From assembly GCA_937988885.1 (NCBI GenBank), contig CALKHR010000110.1:1-64000 (forward strand): 64,000 bases of DNA. Reading direction: 5' to 3'. Every line of letters begins with the position of its first letter. Position 1 is the stretch's first letter. This stretch comes from an uncultured Roseiflexaceae bacterium (lineage in GTDB: Bacteria > Chloroflexota > Chloroflexia > Chloroflexales > Roseiflexaceae). The position numbers and the translations under genes were made by a program. Below are positions 26,925 through 34,874 of this stretch, piece by piece. The notes beneath the pieces were generated by a model that saw nothing but the letters and a program-made list of their open reading frames with translations, was not told the origin of the DNA and ran no database searches.

Positions 26925-26948
26925 CGCGCTCTTTTCCCTTTTTCACGG

Positions 26949-26987
26949 CATCGACCTTCATTCAGCCGAAGGTCGATGTCTTTTTTT
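26949..26987 (+). terminator. Rho-independent terminator of the beta-lactamase-fold gene
   Basis: An 11-bp perfect stem (CATCGACCTTC / GAAGGTCGATG, 8-nt loop) followed by TC and seven Ts. Confidence 0.93.
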
Positions 26988-27014
26988 GATTGCCAATCCA
27001 TCGTGTAGCGCCTA

Positions 27015-27043
27015 TTGACTTTTGAAGATGCGCATGTCATACT
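27015..27043 (+). promoter_or_regulatory. Promoter of the padR operon
   Basis: TTGACT and CATACT are 17 bp apart, with TG before the -10. The spacer contains the palindrome ATGCGCAT, a possible site for PadR autoregulation. Transcription should start near 27050, which rules out the earlier ATG inside the promoter. Confidence 0.7.
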
Positions 27044-27074
27044 CTACCTAGAATCACAAAGTATCGAAATGCAT

Positions 27075-27419
27075 ATGGCCGAATATCGCGAACTTCTCAA
27101 AGGAAGCCTTGATCTGCTCATCCTGACGCTGCTCAAAAGCGAGCCGATGTACGGATATCAGATGGTCAAGGAGATCCACGCCCGCAGTGCTGGCGCGCTG
27201 AAGATGAAGGAAGGCTCACTCTACCCCGCGCTCCATCGCCTTGAACGCGCCGGGCTGATCGATAGCGCCTGGCAGCGCCGAACCGATGGCGTTGACCGTC
27301 GCTACTACCGTCTCACTGCACGCGGCCTTGAGGCTGTAGAGGAGCGCCACGCGACGTGGGCACGTTTTGTGGCGGCTATTGAAGGAGTCCTCCGCCATGA
27401 GCGAACAGACACCATTTGA
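27075..27419 (+). CDS. PadR-family transcriptional regulator
   Basis: A 114-residue winged-helix repressor of the PadR family. It has the standard start of the fold (AEYRELLKGSLDLLILTLLKSEPMYGYQMVKEI), the recognition segment KEGSLYPALHRLERAGLI and the wing RRYYRLT. I use ATG 27075; a start at 27069 is also possible, while one at 27015 lies inside the promoter. It overlaps the next gene by 23 bp, so the two are translationally linked. PadR proteins paired with a HAAS-type membrane protein are a common arrangement, where the regulator controls its own operon in response to envelope or drug signals. The signal here is unknown. Confidence 0.92.
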   Translation: MAEYRELLKGSLDLLILTLLKSEPMYGYQMVKEIHARSAGALKMKEGSLYPALHRLERAGLIDSAWQRRTDGVDRRYYRLTARGLEAVEERHATWARFVAAIEGVLRHERTDTI

Positions 27420-28308
27420 GCGTTATGTCCAACAGGTTCTTGCGCATCTCACGGCGCTCCCCGACGAGCAACGCGAGCGTGTGGTGCGCGAACTCCAGCA
27501 GCATCTCGAGGATGCCGCCCAACACGCCAACGCCGATCCGCACGACCCGCAGTTCCAGCATCAACTAATTGCACAGATGGGTTCGAGCAGGCGACTGGGG
27601 CGCGATTTGGCGCGGGCACATCGTCCCTCCACCTACTGGCCATATCGGATCGGCAGCATCGCCGCGTTGTGCAGTACTCTGGGCTTCTTCGCCGCGATGC
27701 CTATAGGCTTTCTATTCAGGAACGAAGAAGTAGTAATGGATACGCTATTTGCTGTTCCAGTCCTGCTCGTACCGACGATGCTGGTGTTGCACCTCATCTA
27801 CCAACCGCTACGCCCGCAAATGAGTTGGTGGACGCTGATTATCGGCTTGCTGAGTACGTTTGCGTTGTTTATGAGCGCCATCTACCCCTACATTGTTACG
27901 TTCAGTGAATGGATTGGCTTTGCGCATCTCGGGTTAGATCGTGCCCTGTACATTACCCGAAGAACCTACGTGTTCTTCCCTTTATTCGCCCTTATCGGTG
28001 TCTGGTACCTTCTGATCGGTCTCTTAGGCCGAAAGACCCACATCCCTGCCACATCTGAGTTCAGTTGGATGAGTATTGCGGCAGGTATCTCGTATCTCTC
28101 CCTTTTCCTAGCTATCCTTTTGAATCTGGTTTTGCCTTGGCTACAAGTCGTACAAACACCAAGCCCTCCAATAGTGCACCAAATGTTTTGGATATCCCTG
28201 TTAGTTTGGGCACTGAGCCATATGGCTTGCGCAGGTATCGCAGCGATATGGCTTGCTGAACAGTCGCACAAACCAATCACGCACAACGATACTGCCGCAA
28301 CCGCCTGA
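27397..28308 (+). CDS. PadR-coupled six-span membrane protein with N-terminal HAAS-like domain
   Basis: A 303-residue protein. The first ~65 residues are a soluble helical segment (FERYVQQVLAHL, LPDEQRERVVRELQQHLED) like the HAAS/DUF1700-type domains that accompany PadR regulators. Six membrane segments follow, near residues 78-100, 110-130, 140-170, 190-212, 222-248 and 260-285. The start codon lies inside the end of padR, preceded by GGAG. I infer a membrane partner or target of the PadR regulator. It is not a known transporter, and no catalytic residues are seen. A terminator follows 25 bp after the stop. Confidence 0.75.
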   Translation: MSEQTPFERYVQQVLAHLTALPDEQRERVVRELQQHLEDAAQHANADPHDPQFQHQLIAQMGSSRRLGRDLARAHRPSTYWPYRIGSIAALCSTLGFFAAMPIGFLFRNEEVVMDTLFAVPVLLVPTMLVLHLIYQPLRPQMSWWTLIIGLLSTFALFMSAIYPYIVTFSEWIGFAHLGLDRALYITRRTYVFFPLFALIGVWYLLIGLLGRKTHIPATSEFSWMSIAAGISYLSLFLAILLNLVLPWLQVVQTPSPPIVHQMFWISLLVWALSHMACAGIAAIWLAEQSHKPITHNDTAATA

Positions 28309-28333
28309 TGCCCTTCTATAGCAAGCGCAAACA

Positions 28334-28372
28334 CAAGAGCCACCCCATAACGGGATGGCTCTTGTTGGTTTT
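28334..28372 (+). terminator. Rho-independent terminator of the padR operon
   Basis: A 13-bp stem (CAAGAGCCACCCC / GGGATGGCTCTTG, one G-U pair) with a short loop, followed by TTGGTTTT. Confidence 0.8.
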
Positions 28373-28386
28373 GAAGGCTAACGGTT

Positions 28387-28500
28387 TATACCAAATCCGG
28401 TTGGATGATTGTCATTGAAAAGCAGCTCTAGCCTGCGGTAGCAAGGTAATTTACGTTTTTTGTGATGTCAAAGCGCTGCTACGCGCAGCGCTTTGATACC
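28387..28500 (-). repeat. Dispersed hairpin repeat, copy B (full length)
   Basis: Read on the minus strand, this copy starts GGTATCAAAGCGCTGC, forms an 11-bp hairpin with loop GCGTA, and continues into ACCTTGCTACCGCAGGCT and CCAACCGGATTTGGTA. It matches copies A (1-83) and C (60828-60940). Its two ends are loosely complementary (GGTATCAAA and TACCAAAT), as in miniature inverted-repeat elements. It fills most of the 285-bp gap between the PadR operon and the glycosidase gene. Confidence 0.8.
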
Positions 28501-28593
28501 ACTTAACTGGAAGATGTCGGTATCAATCTCAATGCCGAGGAGATACTTCGATCAGGCATTTCGAATATATAAGTGAATATCCAAATTTGGTAA

Positions 28594-30519
28594 CTAGGGC
28601 ATCTGCTCGGCGCCGAGCCGTCCCAGCAGCACGGTGTAGGCCGCCGAGTTCTCGGGGTGGTACTCGAAGCGGTTGCGCTCAAAATACTGCACGAGATAGG
28701 TCTTGCCATCGTCGGCGCTGACCTCCTCGAACGCTTCGCTGATCGGGAAGCCGAACACAGGCAGGCCGCCGTTGCGCTCCCAGTAGGTGCGGAACGCGCC
28801 GCACAGGCTGTGGCGCGTCTCGGGGAAGTAGCGACAGCCCGCGCCCGCGCCATCGACGCTGGGCAAGGTGCGCCAATCCACGCCGCGCTGCTCAAGCAGC
28901 TTCACACCCAAGCGGCCAAGCAGCACGTCGTTGGGGGCGCGGTTCTCGGGGTGATACTCGAAGCGCGCCCGCTCGAACCACTGCACCAGGTAATTGCGCC
29001 CATCCTCGCCCTGCTCGTAGCGCTCAGGGCTGATCGGCAGGCCGAACATCGATAGGCCACCGTTGGCGTTCCAGTAGCGCATAAACGGACCAGACACGGT
29101 GTAGCCCGTCTCGGGGAAGTAGCGCTCGGTGCCACTCGTCTGGCGGATGTAGACCGGGCGATCGCTGATGGTGATGTTGGCGTTGCCGCCGGATGGAAGT
29201 GCGGAGCGCGCGCCATCCCGCTCGATCAACATGGCGTTGAGGCCGCTGGTGAGCGGGAAGCTCACTTGCTGCGTGCCGTTGATGCGCCAAATCACATCGA
29301 CGGTGCCACCATCGGGCAGGCGGAAGCGATAGTCGGCGATGACGTTGGCGCGGTGCAGCGGCCCAGTGCCGAGATACGTCGCGCCGCGCAGTTGTGCGGT
29401 CATCACGCCGTAGGCCACGTAGGCCGATTTAGGCGAGAGGTTGTCGTTGAGGATAGCAGCACCACCCCACGGGATCTGCTTGCCGTCAAACTTATCCTCC
29501 ATCTGGAAGTAGTTGACGTGCTGGATGCCCGCCGCCGCGGCCAACACGAAGGTGCGCAGCATGTAGGTGGCCTGCTCGTCTTCGCTCTTAGCGAACTGAG
29601 GCTCACAGCTACCGCCGCAGGTGCTCCAGCCCACCTCGGTGATCCAGATTGGCTTGCCGCCGCCGTGCGCCTCGACCCAGCGCTTAGCCATTTCGAGCCG
29701 ACCGGGAATGGTGATGTCGTAGCGCTCGCGACGGTTGATCAGCGATGGCTCGTCGGGCGCGTAGTCGATCAGCCAGGGGTGCAGCGAGAGCACGTCGAAG
29801 CTGTCCCAGCCCGCGATCGCCACGACCTGATCCATAAAGCGGTTCACGCCGATCGAGTCGAAGGTCATCACGCCACCGTTCAACACCAGCGCGGTCGGGT
29901 CGGCGGCTTTGACAGCATCGTAGCCCGTGCGCAGCAGCGCGGCATAGGCGACGGGGTCAGCTTTGGGCAGCCACGTCTCGTCGATGTCTGGCTCGTTCCA
30001 GATCTCCCAGGCGTCGATACGGGGCGAGCCGGGCGCATCGTCGATGCCGTCGCCGTCGTAGCGCTCGACGACCATCTGCACCCATTTGCCGTAGGCTTCG
30101 ATGTCGGTCGGCGCGCACCAATAGTCCGGCTCATTGTGTAGTTTGGCGTACTCGATGCAGCTTTTGCTGCGCAGTTTATCGGGCGTGGTCAGCAGCATGC
30201 CGATAATTTTGATGCCAGCCTCGTGCAGCATCAAAATGCGCCGATCGTAGAAGTTATTCGCGGGGATCGGCCCCCACGCCGCCCAGGTGATCTCCTCGCG
30301 CGTCCAATCCACGCCGATCTGTTGGGCCATGCTGATCAGCGTTTTGGCCTGGTCTTCGGTGCGTTCACGCCCGGTGATGTAGAGATTCAGGCCGAACAGC
30401 GAGGGTGTGGCGGCTTGCTGCGCGGAAGGGGCAGCTAACGCGGGATCGGGAGCGGGAACCGACGATAGTACGATACCAAGAAACACAAACAGGGCAACAA
30501 ACAGGTGAGTACGACGCAT
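28594..30519 (-). CDS. Secreted clan-A glycoside hydrolase with two C-terminal YFPET repeats
   Basis: A 641-residue exported protein. A signal peptide (MRRTHLFVALFVFLG...ALAAPSA) is followed by a TIM-barrel domain of GH39/GH5 type. Acid/base Glu176 lies in WEIWNEPD and nucleophile Glu295 in ITEVGW. After about residue 370 there is a small beta region, then two tandem modules of about 75 residues, each running YFPET...YWxxNGG...FGxPIS...VQxFERxRFEYHPEN...LLGRLG. Such modules are typical of Chloroflexota exported proteins and may bind the cell wall or glycans. TATAAT and a TAGGA ribosome site precede the ATG. The polysaccharide substrate is unknown. Confidence 0.85.
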   Translation of the reverse strand: MRRTHLFVALFVFLGIVLSSVPAPDPALAAPSAQQAATPSLFGLNLYITGRERTEDQAKTLISMAQQIGVDWTREEITWAAWGPIPANNFYDRRILMLHEAGIKIIGMLLTTPDKLRSKSCIEYAKLHNEPDYWCAPTDIEAYGKWVQMVVERYDGDGIDDAPGSPRIDAWEIWNEPDIDETWLPKADPVAYAALLRTGYDAVKAADPTALVLNGGVMTFDSIGVNRFMDQVVAIAGWDSFDVLSLHPWLIDYAPDEPSLINRRERYDITIPGRLEMAKRWVEAHGGGKPIWITEVGWSTCGGSCEPQFAKSEDEQATYMLRTFVLAAAAGIQHVNYFQMEDKFDGKQIPWGGAAILNDNLSPKSAYVAYGVMTAQLRGATYLGTGPLHRANVIADYRFRLPDGGTVDVIWRINGTQQVSFPLTSGLNAMLIERDGARSALPSGGNANITISDRPVYIRQTSGTERYFPETGYTVSGPFMRYWNANGGLSMFGLPISPERYEQGEDGRNYLVQWFERARFEYHPENRAPNDVLLGRLGVKLLEQRGVDWRTLPSVDGAGAGCRYFPETRHSLCGAFRTYWERNGGLPVFGFPISEAFEEVSADDGKTYLVQYFERNRFEYHPENSAAYTVLLGRLGAEQMP

Positions 30520-30641
30520 GCGAAATCCTACTGTTTTTACTCGAATTTGATCAGCGGCTATTATAGCCTATCTTTTTTCAAGCGCTGTTTTGGAGTTTCT
30601 AAGGAGTTGATGAGAGCTTGCATGCGTTGATATGTGACCTA

Positions 30642-30796
30642 CACTGCCGTAGTTACCTGTAGCCCTTTCATCACCGCCCTGGCTGGCACTCCAAAGCCCG
30701 GAGCATGACCACGGGCGGTGTCGCACGCGGTTGGTCCTTTTGTGTCAGCAGAATCAACCCACACTGTCCTGGCGACGGCGTGGCCTGCGGTAGCGC
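30642..30796 (-). repeat. Dispersed 150-bp repeat, copy 1
   Basis: The reverse complement of this stretch matches 37540-37693. Over a 117-bp core the two differ at about 17 positions by hand count. The core can be read as protein in both copies, but nearly all differences change the amino acid, so it is probably not a gene. It lies in the 319-bp gap between the glycosidase and the epoxide hydrolase; I see nothing else in that gap beyond the glycosidase promoter. Confidence 0.85.
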
Positions 30797-30838
30797 GAAC
30801 TGCCTCTCCAATGAGACAGTCCGCGCTTGTTTCGGCGT

Positions 30839-31972
30839 TTAGGTGCGCAGTGGGCGAAAGAATGCGCGCAGGTCGTCGGCCAATAGTTCTGGCTCCTCTA
30901 GCGCGGCGAAGTGCCCGCCCCGCGGCATAACGGTCCAGCGTTGCAGATCGACGCGGCGCTCCACCCATTCGCGTGGCGGCGCGAGTAGATCCTTGGGGAA
31001 GAGCGCGAAGCCAGTCGGCACGTCGGGCAGGCGCTGCATGATCTCCATCTCGCCCTCGGCGTAGCTGCGCAGCGATGTGCCGATGGTGTTGGTGACCCAG
31101 TAGACCATCACGTTAGTGAGGAAAGTGTCGATGCCGATGCGATTCTCCAACCCGCCATCCGTCCAGGTTTGGAACTTCTCGGCGAGCCACCCTGCCAGGC
31201 CAACCGGGGAATCCGATAAGCCGTGAGCGAGGGTTTGCGGCTTGGTGCCCTGGATCATCACGTAGGCGCCCTCAGTCATCAGCCAGCCCTGTATAGCGCC
31301 CATATACCCTTGCTCATCGGATGAAAGCGTGGAGTGGTCCATCGCCCAGGTATTGTAATGGCCGATGTAGGTCAGGTGCATGCCGATCAGGACGGCGGGG
31401 TTCTGCTTGGCGATCTCCTGCGTGACGATTGCGCCGAAGTCGCCGCCGTGCGCCGCGAAGCGCGGGTAGCCCAGCACCTCGGTCATCAGCGTGATCCAGA
31501 GGCGCGCGGTGTCGGCGTGGGTCCAGCCGCGCCGCTTCGGATAATCGGAGAAGCCGTAGCCGGGCAGCGAGGGGATGACGACATCGAAGGCGTCGGCTGC
31601 GTCGCCGCCGTGCGCTGCGGGATCGGTGAGCAGCGACACCAGCGGCAGGAGCTCGACGAACGAGCCGGGCCAGCCGTGCGTCAACACGAGCGGCGTAGGG
31701 TTCGGGCCGTTGCCGCGCACGTGGATGAAGTGAATGCCCAGCCCTTCGATCTCAGCGCGGTAGTGCGGGTAGCGGTTGAGTTGTGCCTCGTGCGCCCGCC
31801 AGTCGTAGCTGTTCTGCCAGTAGTCCACGATGCTGCGCAGGTACGTGGTGTTGGTGCCGTAATCCCAGCCTTCGTCCCCAAGCTCAACGGGCCAGCGCGT
31901 TTGGGCCAGCCGCCGCTTGAGGTCGTCGAGCACTGCCTGTTCTACGGCGATCCGAAATGGCTTCACCATCAC
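30839..31972 (-). CDS. Epoxide hydrolase, microsomal type
   Basis: A 377-residue alpha/beta hydrolase of the microsomal epoxide hydrolase type. It has the N-terminal EHN lid region (about residues 1-110, with RLAQTRWP and YDWRAHEAQLNRYPHY), the oxyanion motif HGWPGS near 119, and the nucleophile Asp in HGGDFGA near 178. The catalytic His is in PRGGHFAALEEPELLADDL close to the C-terminus. There is no signal peptide or membrane anchor. The ATG is preceded by AGGTGG. It is transcribed divergently from the WYL regulator, which starts 140 bp away and may control it. The epoxide substrate is unknown. Confidence 0.9.
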   Translation of the reverse strand: MMVKPFRIAVEQAVLDDLKRRLAQTRWPVELGDEGWDYGTNTTYLRSIVDYWQNSYDWRAHEAQLNRYPHYRAEIEGLGIHFIHVRGNGPNPTPLVLTHGWPGSFVELLPLVSLLTDPAAHGGDAADAFDVVIPSLPGYGFSDYPKRRGWTHADTARLWITLMTEVLGYPRFAAHGGDFGAIVTQEIAKQNPAVLIGMHLTYIGHYNTWAMDHSTLSSDEQGYMGAIQGWLMTEGAYVMIQGTKPQTLAHGLSDSPVGLAGWLAEKFQTWTDGGLENRIGIDTFLTNVMVYWVTNTIGTSLRSYAEGEMEIMQRLPDVPTGFALFPKDLLAPPREWVERRVDLQRWTVMPRGGHFAALEEPELLADDLRAFFRPLRT

Positions 31973-32112
31973 AGTCCACCTTTCAACATAATCGGTATTG
32001 CATTCACAGATTGAAGGAGCGCTCCCTCATCGAACTACTTGCATCATACAAGCAGTAGCGGTTACAATTGGTCCGCTATTCTGGCGATTCACAATTGTTT
32101 GGGGAGCCGACG

Positions 32113-33063
32113 ATGTATCACCCAACCACCCGACTGCTGACGATCCTCGAACTGTTGCAGACCCACGCGACGCTCAGTAGTGGGGCGTTAGCGCGCCGTT
32201 TGGAGGTGGAGCCGCGCACGGTGCGGCGCTATATTCAGATGCTGCAAGATATGGGGATGCCGATCGAGGCGAGCCACGGGCCGGGTGGCGGCTACCATCT
32301 GCGGCCCGGCTTCAAGTTGCCGCCGTTGCTATTCAGCGAGGAGGAGGGCAGCGCGATCGTGTTGGGCTTGCTGAGCACGGCCTGGCTGCAGATCGACCAG
32401 TCGCCGGTCGCGCTGCAGGGTGCGCTCGCCAAGGTGTTTCGGGTATTGCCGCAGCGCGCCCGCGAGCGTCTCAGCGCGATGACTGAGCACCTGACGCTGA
32501 TGGGCGGCGACTCGGAGAATCGGCCCGATATGGGCTTGCTGCTTAACCTGAGCGAGGCGATCCAACTCAGCCAGCGCGTCCACATCAGCTACCGCACCAA
32601 CGACGAGCAGATGACCGAGCGAACCGTCGATCCCTACGGCATCAATGGTCGGTGGGGGCGCTGGTATTTGGCGGGCTATTGCCATCTGCGCCAGGATTAT
32701 CGGCTCTTTCGGCTCGACCGCATCGCGGAGCTGCAGATACGCAACGAGACCTTCGAGCGCGATCCGTCCTTCGATCCGCAGGAGTACATCAATCAGATGT
32801 TCATCAACGAGCGCGAGCAGCCAGTCGTGGTGGATTTCGCCGCGCCGCTCGCCGAGGTGCAGCGCCGCATCCCGAGCAGCTACGGCGAGCTAAACGCCAC
32901 CGCGAATGGGACACGCTTCTCGACGCGCTATGGCCATCTCGAAGGCATCGCCCGCTTTCTGATCAGCCTGAACCTGCCGTTCACCGTCCAGCAACCGTCC
33001 GAATTGCGCGATATCCTCCGCCGGATCGCTACCGATATCCTTCAGCAACTCGATACCCAATGA
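32113..33063 (+). CDS. HTH-WYL domain transcriptional regulator
   Basis: A 316-residue regulator. The N-terminal winged helix (TRLLTILELLQTHATLSSGALARRLEVEPRTVRRYIQML) is of the HTH_11/DeoR-like kind. The central WYL-type domain (VHISYRTNDEQMTERTVDPYGI, GRWYLAGYCHLRQDYRLFRLDRI) has the RWYLAGYC variant of the WYL motif, and a WCX-like C-terminus follows. WYL domains bind small ligands or nucleic acids. I use ATG 32113, preceded by GGGGAG. The gene is 9 bp upstream of the alpha-galactosidase and divergent from the epoxide hydrolase, so it may control either or both. Confidence 0.9.
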   Translation: MYHPTTRLLTILELLQTHATLSSGALARRLEVEPRTVRRYIQMLQDMGMPIEASHGPGGGYHLRPGFKLPPLLFSEEEGSAIVLGLLSTAWLQIDQSPVALQGALAKVFRVLPQRARERLSAMTEHLTLMGGDSENRPDMGLLLNLSEAIQLSQRVHISYRTNDEQMTERTVDPYGINGRWGRWYLAGYCHLRQDYRLFRLDRIAELQIRNETFERDPSFDPQEYINQMFINEREQPVVVDFAAPLAEVQRRIPSSYGELNATANGTRFSTRYGHLEGIARFLISLNLPFTVQQPSELRDILRRIATDILQQLDTQ

Positions 33064-33072
33064 GAGAATGTT

Positions 33073-34245
33073 ATGTCAAACAAACCAACGATTGCTGCCA
33101 CCCCGCCGATGGGCTGGAACTCCTGGAATATGTTCGGCCACGCCGTCAACGAGGACGCCGTGCGCAGCACTGCCGAGGCGTTGCGCGACCTTGGGATGCA
33201 GGAACTCGGCTACAACTACATCGTGGTCGATGATTGCTGGTCAGTCAAAGGCAAGCGCGACGGCAACGGCGACCTGATCGCCGATCCGGCCAAGTTCCCC
33301 AGCGGCATGGCCGCTCTGGCCGATTATCTGCATAGTTTGGGCTTCAAGTTCGGCATCTACTCCGATGCTGCCGACCGCACCTGCGGCGGTTTTCCGGGCA
33401 GTTACGGCCACGAGGAGCAGGATGCGGCGTTGTGGGCTTCGTGGGGCGTCGATTTCTTGAAGTACGACTACTGCCACGCGCCGAAGGATCAGGCCAGCGC
33501 GATCGAGCGTTACCGCCGAATGGGTGAGGCGCTGCGCGGCACCGGGCGCGAGATCCTGTATTCGGTCTGCGAGTGGGGCGGACGCAGCCCGCACCTTTGG
33601 GCGCGCAGTGTCGGTGGGCATATGTGGCGCATCTCCGGCGATGTCTACGATAGTTGGGTGAATGTGCGGGTGGAGCCGAGCGACGGGCCGGCCTACTATG
33701 GCTTGGGTGTCGATGTGATCTTCGACAAAGCCGCAGATGTGCAGCCCTACGGCGGGCCTGGCGGCTGGAACGACCTCGATATGCTGATCGTGGGCCTCAA
33801 GGGCAAGGGTCAGATCAAGGGCAATGGGCTGAGTTTCTACGAGTATCAGACCCATATGTCACTCTGGACGATCGCCTGTTCGCCGCTGATGATCGGCTGC
33901 GATGTGCGCACGCTCGATAGCGAAACTGCCGCGCTGCTCACCAACCGCGAGGTGCTGGCCGTCAATCAGGATGTGCTGGGCATCCCGGGCCGTCGCGTGC
34001 GCAGCGAGAACGGCTGCGAGGTATGGGTTAAGCCACTGGCCGATGGCTCGGTGGCCGCCGCGATCATCAACCGTGGCTCGTGGTGGAACGACTTCACGCT
34101 GCGGGCCAGCGACCTGGGTATGCTCGATACGCCTAAACTCGTCCGCGACCTGTGGGCACAGGCGGATGTGGCTGAGTTCGGCGAGACGCTGGAGTTTCGT
34201 GTGGAGGCGCACCAGACCCGCTTCCTGCGGGTAAGCGGCTCGTAG
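33073..34245 (+). CDS. Alpha-galactosidase-type glycoside hydrolase, family GH27
   Basis: A 390-residue GH27 enzyme, retaining alpha-galactosidases that free terminal alpha-galactose. The first strand motif PPMGWNSWNMFG, YIVVDDCW and FGIYSDA are family marks. Nucleophile Asp132 is in FLKYDYC and acid/base Asp190 in RISGDVYDSW. A C-terminal beta domain ends near 390. There is no signal peptide, so it acts on sugars after uptake. It lies 9 bp after the WYL regulator and is probably cotranscribed with it. GH27 also includes alpha-N-acetylgalactosaminidases and isomaltodextranases, so the specificity is not certain. Confidence 0.92.
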   Translation: MSNKPTIAATPPMGWNSWNMFGHAVNEDAVRSTAEALRDLGMQELGYNYIVVDDCWSVKGKRDGNGDLIADPAKFPSGMAALADYLHSLGFKFGIYSDAADRTCGGFPGSYGHEEQDAALWASWGVDFLKYDYCHAPKDQASAIERYRRMGEALRGTGREILYSVCEWGGRSPHLWARSVGGHMWRISGDVYDSWVNVRVEPSDGPAYYGLGVDVIFDKAADVQPYGGPGGWNDLDMLIVGLKGKGQIKGNGLSFYEYQTHMSLWTIACSPLMIGCDVRTLDSETAALLTNREVLAVNQDVLGIPGRRVRSENGCEVWVKPLADGSVAAAIINRGSWWNDFTLRASDLGMLDTPKLVRDLWAQADVAEFGETLEFRVEAHQTRFLRVSGS

Positions 34246-34303
34246 GGGGTTAATCCACAGATTACATAGATGTAAGTAAACGCGCCGCGTTATGCAGAAC
34301 GAT

Positions 34304-34860
34304 GAGATTCTTCACTTCGCCCGACATCCCGTTCAAGATGACGCTGTTCTTCATTGTCATTCCGAATGGAGTGCGCAGCACGAAATGAGGAATCTCTTCG
34401 CTTTTCATCGTATTCCCCGCTGAGATCTCTCACGTGCGTTCGAGATGACAGCGCTTTTCGTTACTCCCTTATTGTCATTCTGAACGGAGTGCGCAGCACG
34501 AAGTGAAGAATCTCCCTGTCTCGTTCAACCTTGAACGTCTGGGTTTCGTTCTATTCGACCCTTCAAGTACCAGTTTCTGAGTAATGGAGTGCGCAGCACG
34601 AAATGAGGAATCTCTTCGCTTTTCATCGCATTCCCCGCTGAGATCTCTCACCTTCGTTCGAGATGACAGCGCTTTTCGTTACTCCCTTATTGTCATTCTG
34701 AACGGAGTGCGCAGCACGAAGTGAAGAATCTCCCTGTCTCGTTCAACCTTGAACGTCTGGGTTTCGTTCTATTCGACCCTTCAAGTACCAGTTTCTGAGT
34801 AATGGAGTGCGTAGCACGAAATGAGGAATCTCTTCGCTTTTCATCGCATTCCTCGCTTCG
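34304..34860. repeat. 218-bp tandem repeat built from palindromic GTCATTC elements
   Basis: This region fills most of the 629-bp gap between the alpha-galactosidase and the amidase. A 218-bp unit occupies 34365-34582 and 34583-34800 almost unchanged, with a 60-bp third part to 34860. Inside lie three 93-bp palindromic elements, 34304-34396, 34422-34514 and 34640-34732. Each runs from GAGAT(C/T)... to ...GAAGAATCTC or GAGGAATCTC around a GATGAC...GTCATTC centre. No gene is seen. Confidence 0.93.
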
Positions 34861-34874
34861 TAATGGCGCTGACA

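Noticed and set aside
30639..30968. 109-codon frame over repeat copy 1
   Set aside because: It overlaps the end of the epoxide hydrolase gene, and its similarity to the other copy lacks a synonymous bias.
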